From Tenrec ecaudatus (taxonomy: Eukaryota > Chordata > Mammalia > Afrosoricida > Tenrecidae), in assembly GCF_050624435.1 (NCBI RefSeq), contig NC_134548.1, forward strand, positions 124,947,583-125,011,582: a stretch of DNA of 64,000 nucleotides. The letters are read 5' to 3'. The notes beneath the pieces are model-generated. The model was not told the DNA's origin. It ran no database searches and saw nothing but the letters and a program-made list of their open reading frames with translations. The number at the start of each line of letters is the position of its first letter. Position 1 is the first letter of the stretch. Below are positions 55,481 through 64,000 of this stretch, piece by piece. The translations under genes were made by a program, and so were the position numbers.

Positions 55481-57092
55481 GGGTATGAAATCTGAAAAGA
55501 CACTAGGGGGTAAGCACCTAGGAAGCAGGAAAACCAGCAAGAAGGTTACTGTAATCTTGTAAGTAAGAGGTAATGAGACCTAGAAACTGTTAAGACCCTG
55601 GGAATACAAAGATTACAAAGGGCTTGTTAGGTGAAATGCATTACAAAAGCAGGACCAAGGGGACTTGGTGATTGATGTGAGAAGGGAACAAGAAGGAAGA
55701 GTAACTGATGAGTAGATGTTCAGGCAGTGTGCTCCTATTAAAGGTAAGAAGGGGCTGTCAAATCAAGGTAGTAAAGAGGATGATGAGTTAGTTCTCAGGC
55801 TAACAACTCTTGTCAGGATGTAGCAGCCATTGGGAAAGATACGAGCTTATAAAAATCTCTAGTAGACTGGTGCTAACATTTGGAGAGGAAGCTAAAAAGA
55901 GGTAGTAACTGATGAGGTGATTATGAATGCATTTACAAAGAGAAAGAATGCAGAACGAGAAAAGAAGGATAAGGAGAAGTAGTGAAACAGACACAGGCAC
56001 GGGAAGAAATAGGAGAGTGTAATAAACAGAAAACCTGAATACAATTCACCCCTTGCCAAGTTGGCATGTATACATAATTCTTTAGCCTCACAATTGCACC
56101 TACACCTACACCTTAAGTAACACCTACACTTTAATCCTATCAGTAACACGTACACCTTAATCCTATAATCCTGTGAATATGTTCCCCCAGCTATGAAAGT
56201 TTGTAAGTCAACCACTTCATGCCCCCCAATTTTGGCTATCCAATTTATAAACAGCCCACCTACATCAACCCAGTATTCTGAAGAGACAGTCTTTTTTTGA
56301 CACGAAGAATCTTCATTCCAGTTGGAACCTTGTGAAGCCTGCATCCATAAACAAAGTCAAATCCGGACAGGACATCCATAAAGTCAGCAACAATATCCAC
56401 CAGTTGACAGGCTCAAAAGTGTCTTTATTTGGTCGGGTCCTGGTCAACTCAATGTGGGCTGCCTCATTCAGCCTCCTCAGGGTTCCCGTTGGTCATCTTG
56501 CCTTTAGACCATGGGCTCTCAAAAATACTGAACAAGTCTAGCCACCTCCAGATAGGTCATGAACCTTAGACCAGTCAACCCACCCTCATCTTCTCCTCTT
56601 TTCCCTTTAAACCAAGCCCACAGGTGTCAGTGGCCAAATTCAACCCATCTCTTTATTGCTGCATTTCTCCCACTTCCACTCAACAAATAAATCCAGGTGG
56701 TCACCTAGCAAGCATTTTAGCTTGCTCTCAGGCTCCCTTTAACATTCAGACCTTGAGGGGAGTTTTCTTCATGGTTCCAGATTTTTTTTTCCAGCTCTGA
56801 CAAAGACCATTAGGTCCTGAGTACTCCCACGCACTGGGTGGGGCATAGCTTCTTTGCATAATCATTTTTGCAGATTTGGCCTACACCCATCTAAAGATCA
56901 AATTGTAATGGCTGAAAGCAAGTGGGCTTACAAACTTTCTATTTTCCTACTTCCCATATATTCCCCAGAAAACAATCGAGTAAATCTGACCTCTGGCAAG
57001 ACAAGAAAAACTACCATGAGGGAGAGGTCAAATAAATATCTACTTTCCATCTTATTATTTGTTTCTCCAGTACCCCACTCCCAGGACCATAA
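55481..57092. other. Spacer between two inverted LTRs
   Basis: 1.6 kb of sequence not matching an internal retroviral region that I can recognise. It holds the 27-bp tandem repeat. No protein family is visible in either strand. Confidence 0.4.
56114..56168. repeat. Two-copy 27-bp tandem repeat
   Basis: 'agtaacacctacactttaatcctatc' is followed directly by 'agtaacacgtacaccttaatcctata'. A shorter 'cacctacac' repeat precedes them. Confidence 0.75.
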
Positions 57093-57660
57093 TGTATTAG
57101 TCTGGGTACTTTAGAGAAACAAATCCATAGAAATTCATGTATAAGAGAGAGTTTAATATAAAGGTTAAGTGCATATTAAGAAAAAAATCCCAACCCAGTA
57201 CTTCCCAAACCCACAAATCTAACACTAACCCATATGTCCGGCACCAGTCCACAAAGTCTCCCTCCATCTCACAAAACACACACTATGATGCTGATTGCAG
57301 GAGGAAAGCTGAATCAGTGAACATGTAAGCATCTTAGCACTGGCAGAGGTCTGCACATGGCTGCTCCAGCACCCAGGGCTGCATCGGGGTAGGTCCATGC
57401 GGCTTCTCCTTGGGGATGTCTTGCAGGAAGTGAAGTCGTGCCAGCTGAAGCAGGGAACTGGCTAAGGCATCTGGATCCTGGTCCGACCATCACAAAGCAA
57501 GAGACCCGAGACCTGGAAAGATGAGGTTCACCGAGCCATTTATCCCTCTGCCCTTCAATTAACCCCATATGTGTTTATCGGCCATATTGTCACAATAAAC
57601 TAACTAACTCACAGGGGGAAAACAAAAACTAGAACTAAACACTTAACAACCCTCCATCAC
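57093..57660 (-). mobile_element. MaLR-type LTR, copy 3 (minus orientation)
   Basis: A fossil LTR that begins tgtattagtctgggtactttag on the plus strand, the reversed MaLR 3' end, and runs to about ccctccatca. It is the longest of the three copies (about 570 bp). Copy 2 lies 1.6 kb to the left in the opposite orientation. An AfroSINE sits directly at its right edge. No clear 5-bp duplication was seen. It is inactive. Confidence 0.74.
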
Positions 57661-57814
57661 ACTGCTATCCATTCAATTCTAGTAGAGCACCTATGTTCAT
57701 CTTTACAGGAACAGAGAGTCTCATCTTTCTCCCGAAGAACCACTAGTGAATTTGAACTACCTTCTTGAAGACAGAAGCCCAATGTTTAATCCACAGTGTC
57801 ATCAGGGATCCTTG
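57661..57814 (-). mobile_element. AfroSINE at the edge of an LTR
   Basis: 'ctgctatccattcaattctag...gagagtctcatctttctcccgaagaaccac...ccacagtgtcatcagggatcc' is a reversed copy. Its 3' end touches the right end of LTR copy 3. Confidence 0.8.
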
Positions 57815-58049
57815 GTTGATCTATAGGAGATCAATAATAACTTTTACTTTGCCCCTTTTAGGAAACAAAGCCATCCACATACGGTATGGAATCATTAGTT
57901 CCTTTTCATTGACATGGCGTTGTCCTGACTCATGGAGAGGGGCTGCAAAATTCATGGGGAAAATGAAAAGAAAAGATCATGTAATTTTCCCACCAATGTT
58001 TTGAAGCCACCTCACAGCAACCTTCAGCATAAAGGAGCTGCGTTTATTG

Positions 58050-58500
58050 TTGTGAGGTATCATTGAGGTAGTTCCAATTCATAACAACCCTATGTACAAC
58101 AGGAGGAAATGCAACCTAGTCCTGTGTCATCCTCATAAATGCTGCTGTTTGAGCCCATTGTTGCAGCCATTAGGTTCATCCATCTTGCCAAGTGCTTGCC
58201 TCTTCTTTTGCTGAGCCTCTACTTTACCAAGCAGGGTGCTCTATTTCAGGGACTGGTCTTTACTGATAAAATGTCCAAATCACCTGAGAAGATGTCCCAC
58301 CATCCTTACTTCTACTGAGCATTCTGCTTGTACTTGCTACTGTTATAATACTGTCCCCATAGATGACTGTGGATCAGATCTTTGTAGTTTACAGATTTTC
58401 TACGGACTGATTTTTAGAAGTAGATCACCAGGAATTTCTTCTGAGTCTGTTTTAGTCTGGAAATTCCACTGAAACCTATCCAACATCACAATATAACCTA
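58050..58500 (-). mobile_element. RTE-related LINE 3' fragment
   Basis: Reversed RTE 3' end: 'aaccctatgtacaacagg', 'gcaacctagtcctgtgtcatcc', 'cccattgttgcagccattag', 'cctctactttaccaagcag'. It is followed at 58395-58500 by 'ttagaagtagatcaccagg...ttttagtctggaaattccactgaaacct', an associated afrotherian repeat phrase I recognise but cannot name. The second part is less certain. Confidence 0.62.
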
Positions 58501-60439
58501 ACTTGCGTAGAGCAATTAGCCTAACTCGTCATATTTTCCCTTATTGCCTAATTTAATCCATGTTTTCTTTGCTTTCCACCTCAGTATCTTTGGCAGTCTT
58601 ATAAAATTTTGTATTGCTCAGAGGCAAACATATTGGATGTAGATGTCTCCTGGAAGGGCCAAAAAACTCTGAGAAACATGGAAACATTGGAAATGATTGT
58701 GTCCACATCCTAAATTTATCTTCCCTGTTAGTGGCCAAAATGCTAATTCCTGATATCTGGTTAGTCAACAGAGACATCATGGGACTGTCTTAAGACTTAC
58801 AGGATCATATTGGTCTATCTGCTTGCTAATAGTGAACAATTGCATCCTTTGATGATCCTGAAACCTGTGTTAATGTAAAACATCTGTTCATAACTCTTCC
58901 TGGGTGCGTATTCCAAAGAAAAATAATACATAATCTCTATGTATTCTGACTTAAAACTGGGCTCTATCAAGACAACCTACATTACTGTCAGGCTGCTCCT
59001 GGCATCACCTCCTAATAAACTTCTCATTTTCTCTTAAAGTTAGAGATTGTGGATTTGACTCTGCTTCTTCAGGGCACAAACCCTTATTATGGTAACATAA
59101 AATATGCAAACCTCCACCAACAGACAGGTGGTGAATGTACAAGAGGTATTTTGGCCAGGATAGAATTATATCAATGAACTACACTGCCCTGAATAGGATG
59201 CTTTGAATAGTGAGAGGAAATATTGGCGATAGATGCCCCTCTGATGATACTAGAGAAGGAAAATGGGGCAGAAGGCATTTGTCACAGAGGACAAACCAGT
59301 TTTGCCATAATGGTGTCTACTATGTCATATGGAGACATTGTTGAGTTGCATGATGTAGTGATTAAAAGACCGTGTATTTTTGTCACACTGCGTGAGTTTC
59401 TATTCAAGGTCAGTAACTGTACAATTGGACAATTTATTCAACCTTCCCATTGCTGACTTTTCTCATCTATAAATTGGGAATAAGAAAAAGTACACCTATC
59501 TTAATGGTTTTTTGTCATAATTGAGTTAATACAGACCATGTGATTGGAATGTAAAATATACTACATAAACATTAGCTCAATTTTAATAGTGATGCACTTC
59601 ACATCATGGCCCTTTACAGACATCTACCCATTTGTCCAAAAGGGCTCAAAGTTGGTATTCAAATCAACCCCAGTGTTTACATATGTTGAAAGAGGACTAA
59701 TATACAGATGTCACATCATCCCAAATAAACCAACCAATTAACCAATTAAATTCTCTTTCTAATTTTTAGAAATTGAGTCATTTTTATGTCTAAACCCCTG
59801 CATAGGGTCCATGTGAGCTACCTATGACTAGGTAGAATTATGCATTTAATCTCTAACATGTATGATGATTTAAGTGAGTTGCATGGTCCATCAATGTCTC
59901 ATTCAATTTGATGAGAGAAGTTAGTAAACAACAAAGAAAGTAGCTGTTGCTATGCAGTGTGACCTCAGAATAATGCTGTATTTCATAGTAAAAATATTCC
60001 TGTTATTTTTGTGGGCCATAGAACACATTCAGTGAAGTATGAATGAGAGTCAACCAGATGAAAATCAATCTTTTACGAGATGAATTGTATGCACTCATGG
60101 TCAGCAGTATAGACCTGAAAAATATTTATTTTTCTTTTTAGGGCTGAAATGTTTTATGGGATCATACAGCTTATTGGATACTACCCTCTTTGAATTTATA
60201 TTTATTATCTTGTCTCCACCCGAAGCAGTCAGTAAAATAAAGGAATTGGAGTTTTCCTTCCATTTAAATGTTCTCTTGTCCATTAAACCTTACAAAACAA
60301 AAACATAAAACCTATTGCGCTTAAATGTGTGCCACTGAGTGGACAAATGTGTTGTTATTATGATTTCTTTCCATCTCCCTCACTCTCCTTCCCTCGCATT
60401 CTCTCCTTCCCCCAATTATTCTACTAGAGTAAAATCATA
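58501..60439. other. Mostly unassigned intron
   Basis: One MIR at 59340-59600. Otherwise AT-rich and unrecognised. Confidence 0.4.
59340..59600 (+). mobile_element. MIR element
   Basis: 'attaaaagaccgtg', 'caatttattcaaccttcc', 'tcatctataaattgggaataag', 'ttgagttaatacagaccatgtg' follow the order of a complete, diverged MIR. Confidence 0.6.
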
Positions 60440-60647
60440 ACTGGCCAGATGATAATAAAAGAAACTCATAACTCCTCAGACCATGTACAAAAACAAACTC
60501 AAAATGAATCAATGACCTCAACATTGTAAATAAAATCACGAAACTATCAGCAAAGGACATAAGGGGAAACCTGGAGCCTTGGTTTTTAATAGAAGCTCAA
60601 ACAAAACATCAGAATCTGACCCAACGCACGTGATTTTTGTAAACAAA
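60440..60647 (+). mobile_element. L1 ORF2 fragment, left part
   Basis: 'ccatgtacaaaaacaaactcaaaatgaatcaatgacctcaacat' and the following 'atcacgaaactatcagcaaagg' match the ORF2 stretch around the conserved KINSRWIKDLN region. It is continued at 61430 after a Tigger insertion. Confidence 0.6.
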
Positions 60648-61396
60648 AGCAGTTCATGTTACGGTCACTTGACGTTAGTTGGCATTGTTAGTACACATTA
60701 TTTAAACCTTTTGTGGCTGTGTTGCAAGCATTTGCTATGATTTTCTTAGTTTTTGTGGGTTTGGGTACTGTTTTTAGATGAAAACATATGGATCCTAAGA
60801 AAGTTTTTTGAAAAGAGTCATCATGATAAGGAATGTGTTAATCATGTTATCAAAAGAGTTGATGATAATGTAGTACACCCATTTAGAAAAGAGTTAAGGA
60901 AATGCCAACAGCAGACCATATTACACAGAGGTGTTTCTTTTTTTTATTTTTTAAAGAGAAAGCCAGCCAGGTTATAGTGAAAAAAAGGCAAAGAAGGGGG
61001 AAAAAAATCCTTGAAAGCAGCTCCCGGTTGATTTGATGGAAGAGGATTCCCCTCCCAAACACTGACTCTCTCTCCAACCCTCCTCTCTACATCCGTGTCC
61101 ACAGATCCTGATCCTCATCAGTCTTAAGGTATGGGCCATACTGTACTTGTTAAACACTTTTTCAATGTTGTGTTTCTTATTAAAATTATATTATTTTACT
61201 CTGAACTTATTTACTTTGAAATTTCTGTGTAATGTTTTGTATAAAAAGGCAAGGTTCGGGTAAAAACTTGGTGGTTGGGAACAGACTAATCTGTTTTCAG
61301 TTATTTCTTATAGAAAGTATTTATTTGGAACTCGACTGCATCGCATCTTGATGCTCCTTCTAGAACAGATTAGCCTCAAGGTCTAGGGTTCTACTG
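60648..61396 (+). mobile_element. Tigger (pogo-type) DNA transposon, internally deleted
   Basis: 'atggatcctaagaaagtt' near 60788 recalls the MDPKKV start of Tigger transposases. The right end 'gggaacagactaatctgttttcagttatttcttat...gggttctactg' closes at 61396 followed by TA, as in Tigger/pogo elements that target TA. The transposase core (DDD region) is absent. The left terminal repeat could not be recognised. It splits an L1 ORF2 fragment. Confidence 0.65.
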
Positions 61397-61429
61397 TATT
61401 CCAACATACGATCCCCAAACACGGCCAAC

Positions 61430-61584
61430 ACAAGATAAATAAATAAACAAACAGGACTTCATCAAAATAAATGTTTTGTTTTGTTTTTACATCAAAGTAC
61501 TTGATAAAGTAAAGAGACAACCTTCAGAAGGGAAGAAAATGTTTGGCAACCAATATAATATATGGTTCACTATCTGCAATATAA
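61430..61584 (+). mobile_element. L1 ORF2 fragment, right part
   Basis: 'aacaggacttcatcaaaataaatg', 'aaagagacaaccttcagaaggg', 'gaaaatgtttggcaaccaatata' continue the L1 ORF2 sequence that stops at about 60647. Confidence 0.62.
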
Positions 61585-62190
61585 GGGTAATTTAAAAAGT
61601 ATCAGTAAAAATGCCAGAAACCTTTATTAAATGAAAATATCAAAATGTGAGGCTGTTGTTTCTTGACATAGCCTAGGTCTGTACAAATCTGAAGGCAGTT
61701 TGTATGTCTCTAATGCTTTCCCCAAAGCATTCTGCACACTTTGATTTACCCGATGTCAGATCAGCAGTTGTGGCATCTTCAAGATCTCAAATCATATTCC
61801 TTTTTCAATGTTCTTTGAATTTTGGGAATAAAAAGTCTAAAGGGGAGATATCAGGAAAGTAGGGGTGAGGGGTTAAGGTTTCCAAGTGAAGGTTTTGTAG
61901 TATGGCCCTGGCAACTCTTGAAGAATGAGTAGGTTCATGGACATGATGGGGGGAAAATTCGTTGGCATAATGTTGTTGGCCTTTTCATTTAAATTCATAA
62001 ATACAGTTTTTAATTTTCTTACAACTTCTTCCAAATATATACCTGTGATTTTCCTTTGATCTTTAAGAAAATCTGTAAAGATGATCTCTTTGGGATCTCA
62101 ATAACCAGATGTCATAACCTTCTGAGTGGACTTCTGTCTTGAATTTTACTGGCTCTGTTGATCGCCTCAGAAATCACTTTTGTATTAGAC
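61585..62190 (-). mobile_element. Mariner-type DNA transposon remnant, copy 2
   Basis: The minus strand between about 61945 and 61800 reads HHVHEPTHSSRVARAIL followed by HPYFPDISPLDF. These correspond to the catalytic HxNxxxH and HPxYSPDLAPxDF motifs of mariner transposases. The final part runs to a TTTGATATTTTCATTTAATAAAGG end. Only the C-terminal half of the transposase survives, with stops. It sits between an L1/Tigger nest and an RTE 3' end. Confidence 0.68.
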
Positions 62191-62244
62191 TGTTTGTTAA
62201 GGAACTCTAATGAGACTAAGCGAAAATTCTCCGTCTAACTGAGA

Positions 62245-62510
62245 GTGGTGAAACTTCTTCTCATACATTCTGGACATACTGTCAGGAGAGACTAGTCCCT
62301 GAAAAGGACACCAGACTTCATAAACTAGAAGTTTAACAAGAAAGAGGAAGCCCCTCAACAAGACGGTTTGCCACAGTGCCTGCGAGACTAGGCTCCACGA
62401 TGGCCACTGTGAGGGTGGCACAGGGTCAGCCAGTGTTTTCCTTTCTTTCTGTTGTATATAGGATCACTCTGAATCCGAAGTGACTTGTTGGTACCTAACA
62501 ACAACTATGA
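62245..62510 (+). mobile_element. RTE LINE 3'-end fragment
   Basis: Ordered phrases ctggacatactgtcaggaga, gtccctgaaaaggacacc, agaggaagcccctcaac and ttggtacctaacaacaac correspond to the RTE C-terminus and 3' terminus. It is 5'-truncated and adjoins the mariner remnant. Confidence 0.75.
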
Positions 62511-64000
62511 GACTATGACAAGTGTATTACTGAGAGAATTTGTCAGCCATTCACTCATTATCAGGACATATTCAATCACATTGTAAATGGACAAAGCCTT
62601 GCATGTATGGACTAGAACAGCAGTAGAAGTGTAGTTGGCATATGTTTGTATTCGAAGAATTCCTACAACACAACAACAAAAAAATCAAAAATATTTCCAG
62701 GGACTGAAGGACTCAGTGTAATTCAGCTCGATTTCCTAAACCTCCTACACTTTCACCCATGGCTTTGGCCATTGTTCATTGATGGTCAAGTTCGAGGGCC
62801 ACAAACTCTGGGCACACTCATGACACAAAGAAAGTTGCTCAAAGATCCTGTAAGGATATCAACTATTCAGCTAGCCATAGTCTAGAAAGGTTTCCCTACA
62901 ATTTAAAAATTTAAAGCCAACTTTGAAACAATAAGACCCATAATCAAAATAGTCTCTTTGGAAAATATTGGTGCTATGTGTATTTTCCTCTAAAGACACA
63001 ATGATTCTGTTTCTCCATAGATGCTCAGCATCCCAATTACTTGATTGTTCCAACATGTTCTCACTTTCCAAAACACTCTTCAAGGAACCCGTGGGGTAAA
63101 TGGCTCGGTTTGTCACCTGTGGTGATTTACTTGCACGTTTGGTTGCTTTATTAGTAATACAAGTGTTGTTTCGAAGTGCATAACCAGAAGGGTAATTTGT
63201 TAAATTCTATGACAGATTGAGTGCCAAAGCCTGAGTAGTATAGACAGAGTAACTAACAAGAGAAGCGCTTATTAACCTCCGCGAAAGACCAACCACTTAG
63301 TTATTTCCCTTAAGGCTGTGGCAGCCGGAGAACTGTCAGCTTAGCCCAGTCTGAGACAGACAACAGATCTCTCCCTTCCACCAAGGCAGCTGTTCATTTA
63401 CTCAAAGGAATGAAGATGTTTAACATGACCAGGAAGCAAAGAGAATGCACTAGAGAAAGCAAAGCACCTGGAGGCTTTTGAAGCATGCAGTTTCTAGCTC
63501 AAGTGAGATTTTTGAACAGATGGGGTTTTAACCCTCAATGGCCCTTGTGGAAATAGATTCCGCTGGGATATAGCTTGTTCACCTCAGGACCATGGGGGCA
63601 GAGGCTGCTTCACCCTGATATCACTTCACCAGACTGGCAGACAAGAACTAAAAGTTTTAATTCTGAAACAATTTCCAAAGCAAAAAACTAATATTAAAAC
63701 TCTTGATGGCAGATTGTGACTACTGATAAAAGTATGTGGATGACCAAGTGTTTCATTAATTATTTAGTGTTTAGTTTCATTAGGTTTTGATATGCTTTCC
63801 CTCCCTGGCTAGAAATTCTATATTGATACTAAACCATTCTGCTACCTGAGTGTCTCCATCTCATATGCTTTAAGTTGAAAAAGTAAAAGGAGCCAATATG
63901 GAAGCTTGCATTTTAAGAGAAGCTTGTGTTAAATGGTTGAGATTTAAAATCGGGTAAATTCATACTACTCCTTTGCCTTATTGGGGCACCCTTCTATGAA
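62511..64000. other. Unassigned intron to the window end
   Basis: No recognised repeat or exon. No splice-bounded frame related to the IL1RAPL2 signal-peptide exon was found. Confidence 0.4.

Larger units (their letters stand above)
10381..64000 (-). other. IL1RAPL2 intron preceding the Ig1 exon (partial, at least 53.6 kb)
   Basis: This stretch lies upstream of the exon in the transcribed direction. No signal-peptide exon or 5'UTR of IL1RAPL2 could be recognised, so the preceding exon is beyond 64000. A very long intron is typical of this gene, which spans over a megabase in human. Contents are repeats, a PTPA retropseudogene, a U2 fragment and unassigned intron DNA. Confidence 0.7.

Noticed and set aside
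1-64000. CRISPR arrays, operons, prophages, riboswitches or other microbial systems
   Set aside because: The sequence is mammalian intron with SINEs, LINEs and splice sites. No regularly spaced direct repeats or bacterial-type genes are present.
1-64000. Functional tRNA, snRNA or microRNA genes
   Set aside because: tRNA-like boxes occur only in AfroSINE or MIR heads, and the only snRNA sequence is the 33-nt U2 piece. No convincing microRNA-type hairpin was identified by eye.

Overview
The window looks like mammalian X-chromosome intron from an afrotherian (elephant, hyrax, tenrec or golden-mole group). About thirty copies of a tRNA-type SINE match the AfroSINE family, with heads near 'ggagccctggtggcacagtggtta' split over a Pol III-like start and 3' ends near 'tatgagtcggaatcgactcg'. 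There are also several RTE (BovB/RTE1-like) LINE pieces whose 3' ends resemble the AfroSINE tail. I lean towards the tenrec/golden-mole side from the style of the L1 3' ends, but only weakly. Nothing bacterial, viral-active or plasmid-like is present.

Only one host coding exon is recognisable: a 274-nt exon on the minus strand (10107-10380) encoding the first immunoglobulin domain of IL1RAPL2, an X-linked interleukin-1-receptor-accessory-like synaptic adhesion protein. Both splice sites are intact. The rest of the window is therefore the intron after this exon (1-10106) and part of the large intron before it (10381-64000). The other host-derived pieces are dead: a 5'-truncated processed pseudogene of PTPA (PP2A activator) at 26991-27484 plus probable 3'UTR, and a 33-nt retro-inserted fragment of U2 snRNA at 21958-21990 with its own target-site duplication.

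Repeat layout. 0.4-0.9 kb: solo MaLR LTR with 5-bp duplications. 1.0-1.7 kb: mariner remnant. 2.2-5.0 kb: nearly full-length RTE with two AfroSINEs in it. 5.6-7.1 kb and 32.3-33.9 kb: two opposed copies of one long L1-3'UTR-like repeat. 7.15-7.7 kb: three adjoining AfroSINEs. 13.3-13.7 and 17.4-18.1 kb: L1 3' ends, the second with a perfect 16-bp duplication. 19.7-25 kb: dense AfroSINEs. 25.4-26.0 kb: MLT1-type LTR. 28-35 kb: RTE, AfroSINE and L1 fragments. 36.2-37.5 kb: MaLR remnant with internal sequence. 42.0 kb: hAT MITE. 44.2-46.1 kb: old L1, L2 split by an LTR, and a head-to-head AfroSINE pair. 48.1-48.8 kb: RTE. 49.0-54.3 kb: a long L1 with 5'UTR, ORF1 and ORF2 endonuclease but most of the reverse transcriptase missing. 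55.0-57.7 kb: two inverted copies of the same LTR family seen at 0.4 kb. 60.4-62.5 kb: Tigger inside L1, followed by mariner and RTE.

The genes do not form a working system beyond IL1RAPL2 itself. I found no undescribed biological system. The most informative items are the nested insertions and clear target-site duplications, which give a relative order of repeat activity. All identifications rest on recognition by eye and remembered family sequences; no database search was run.
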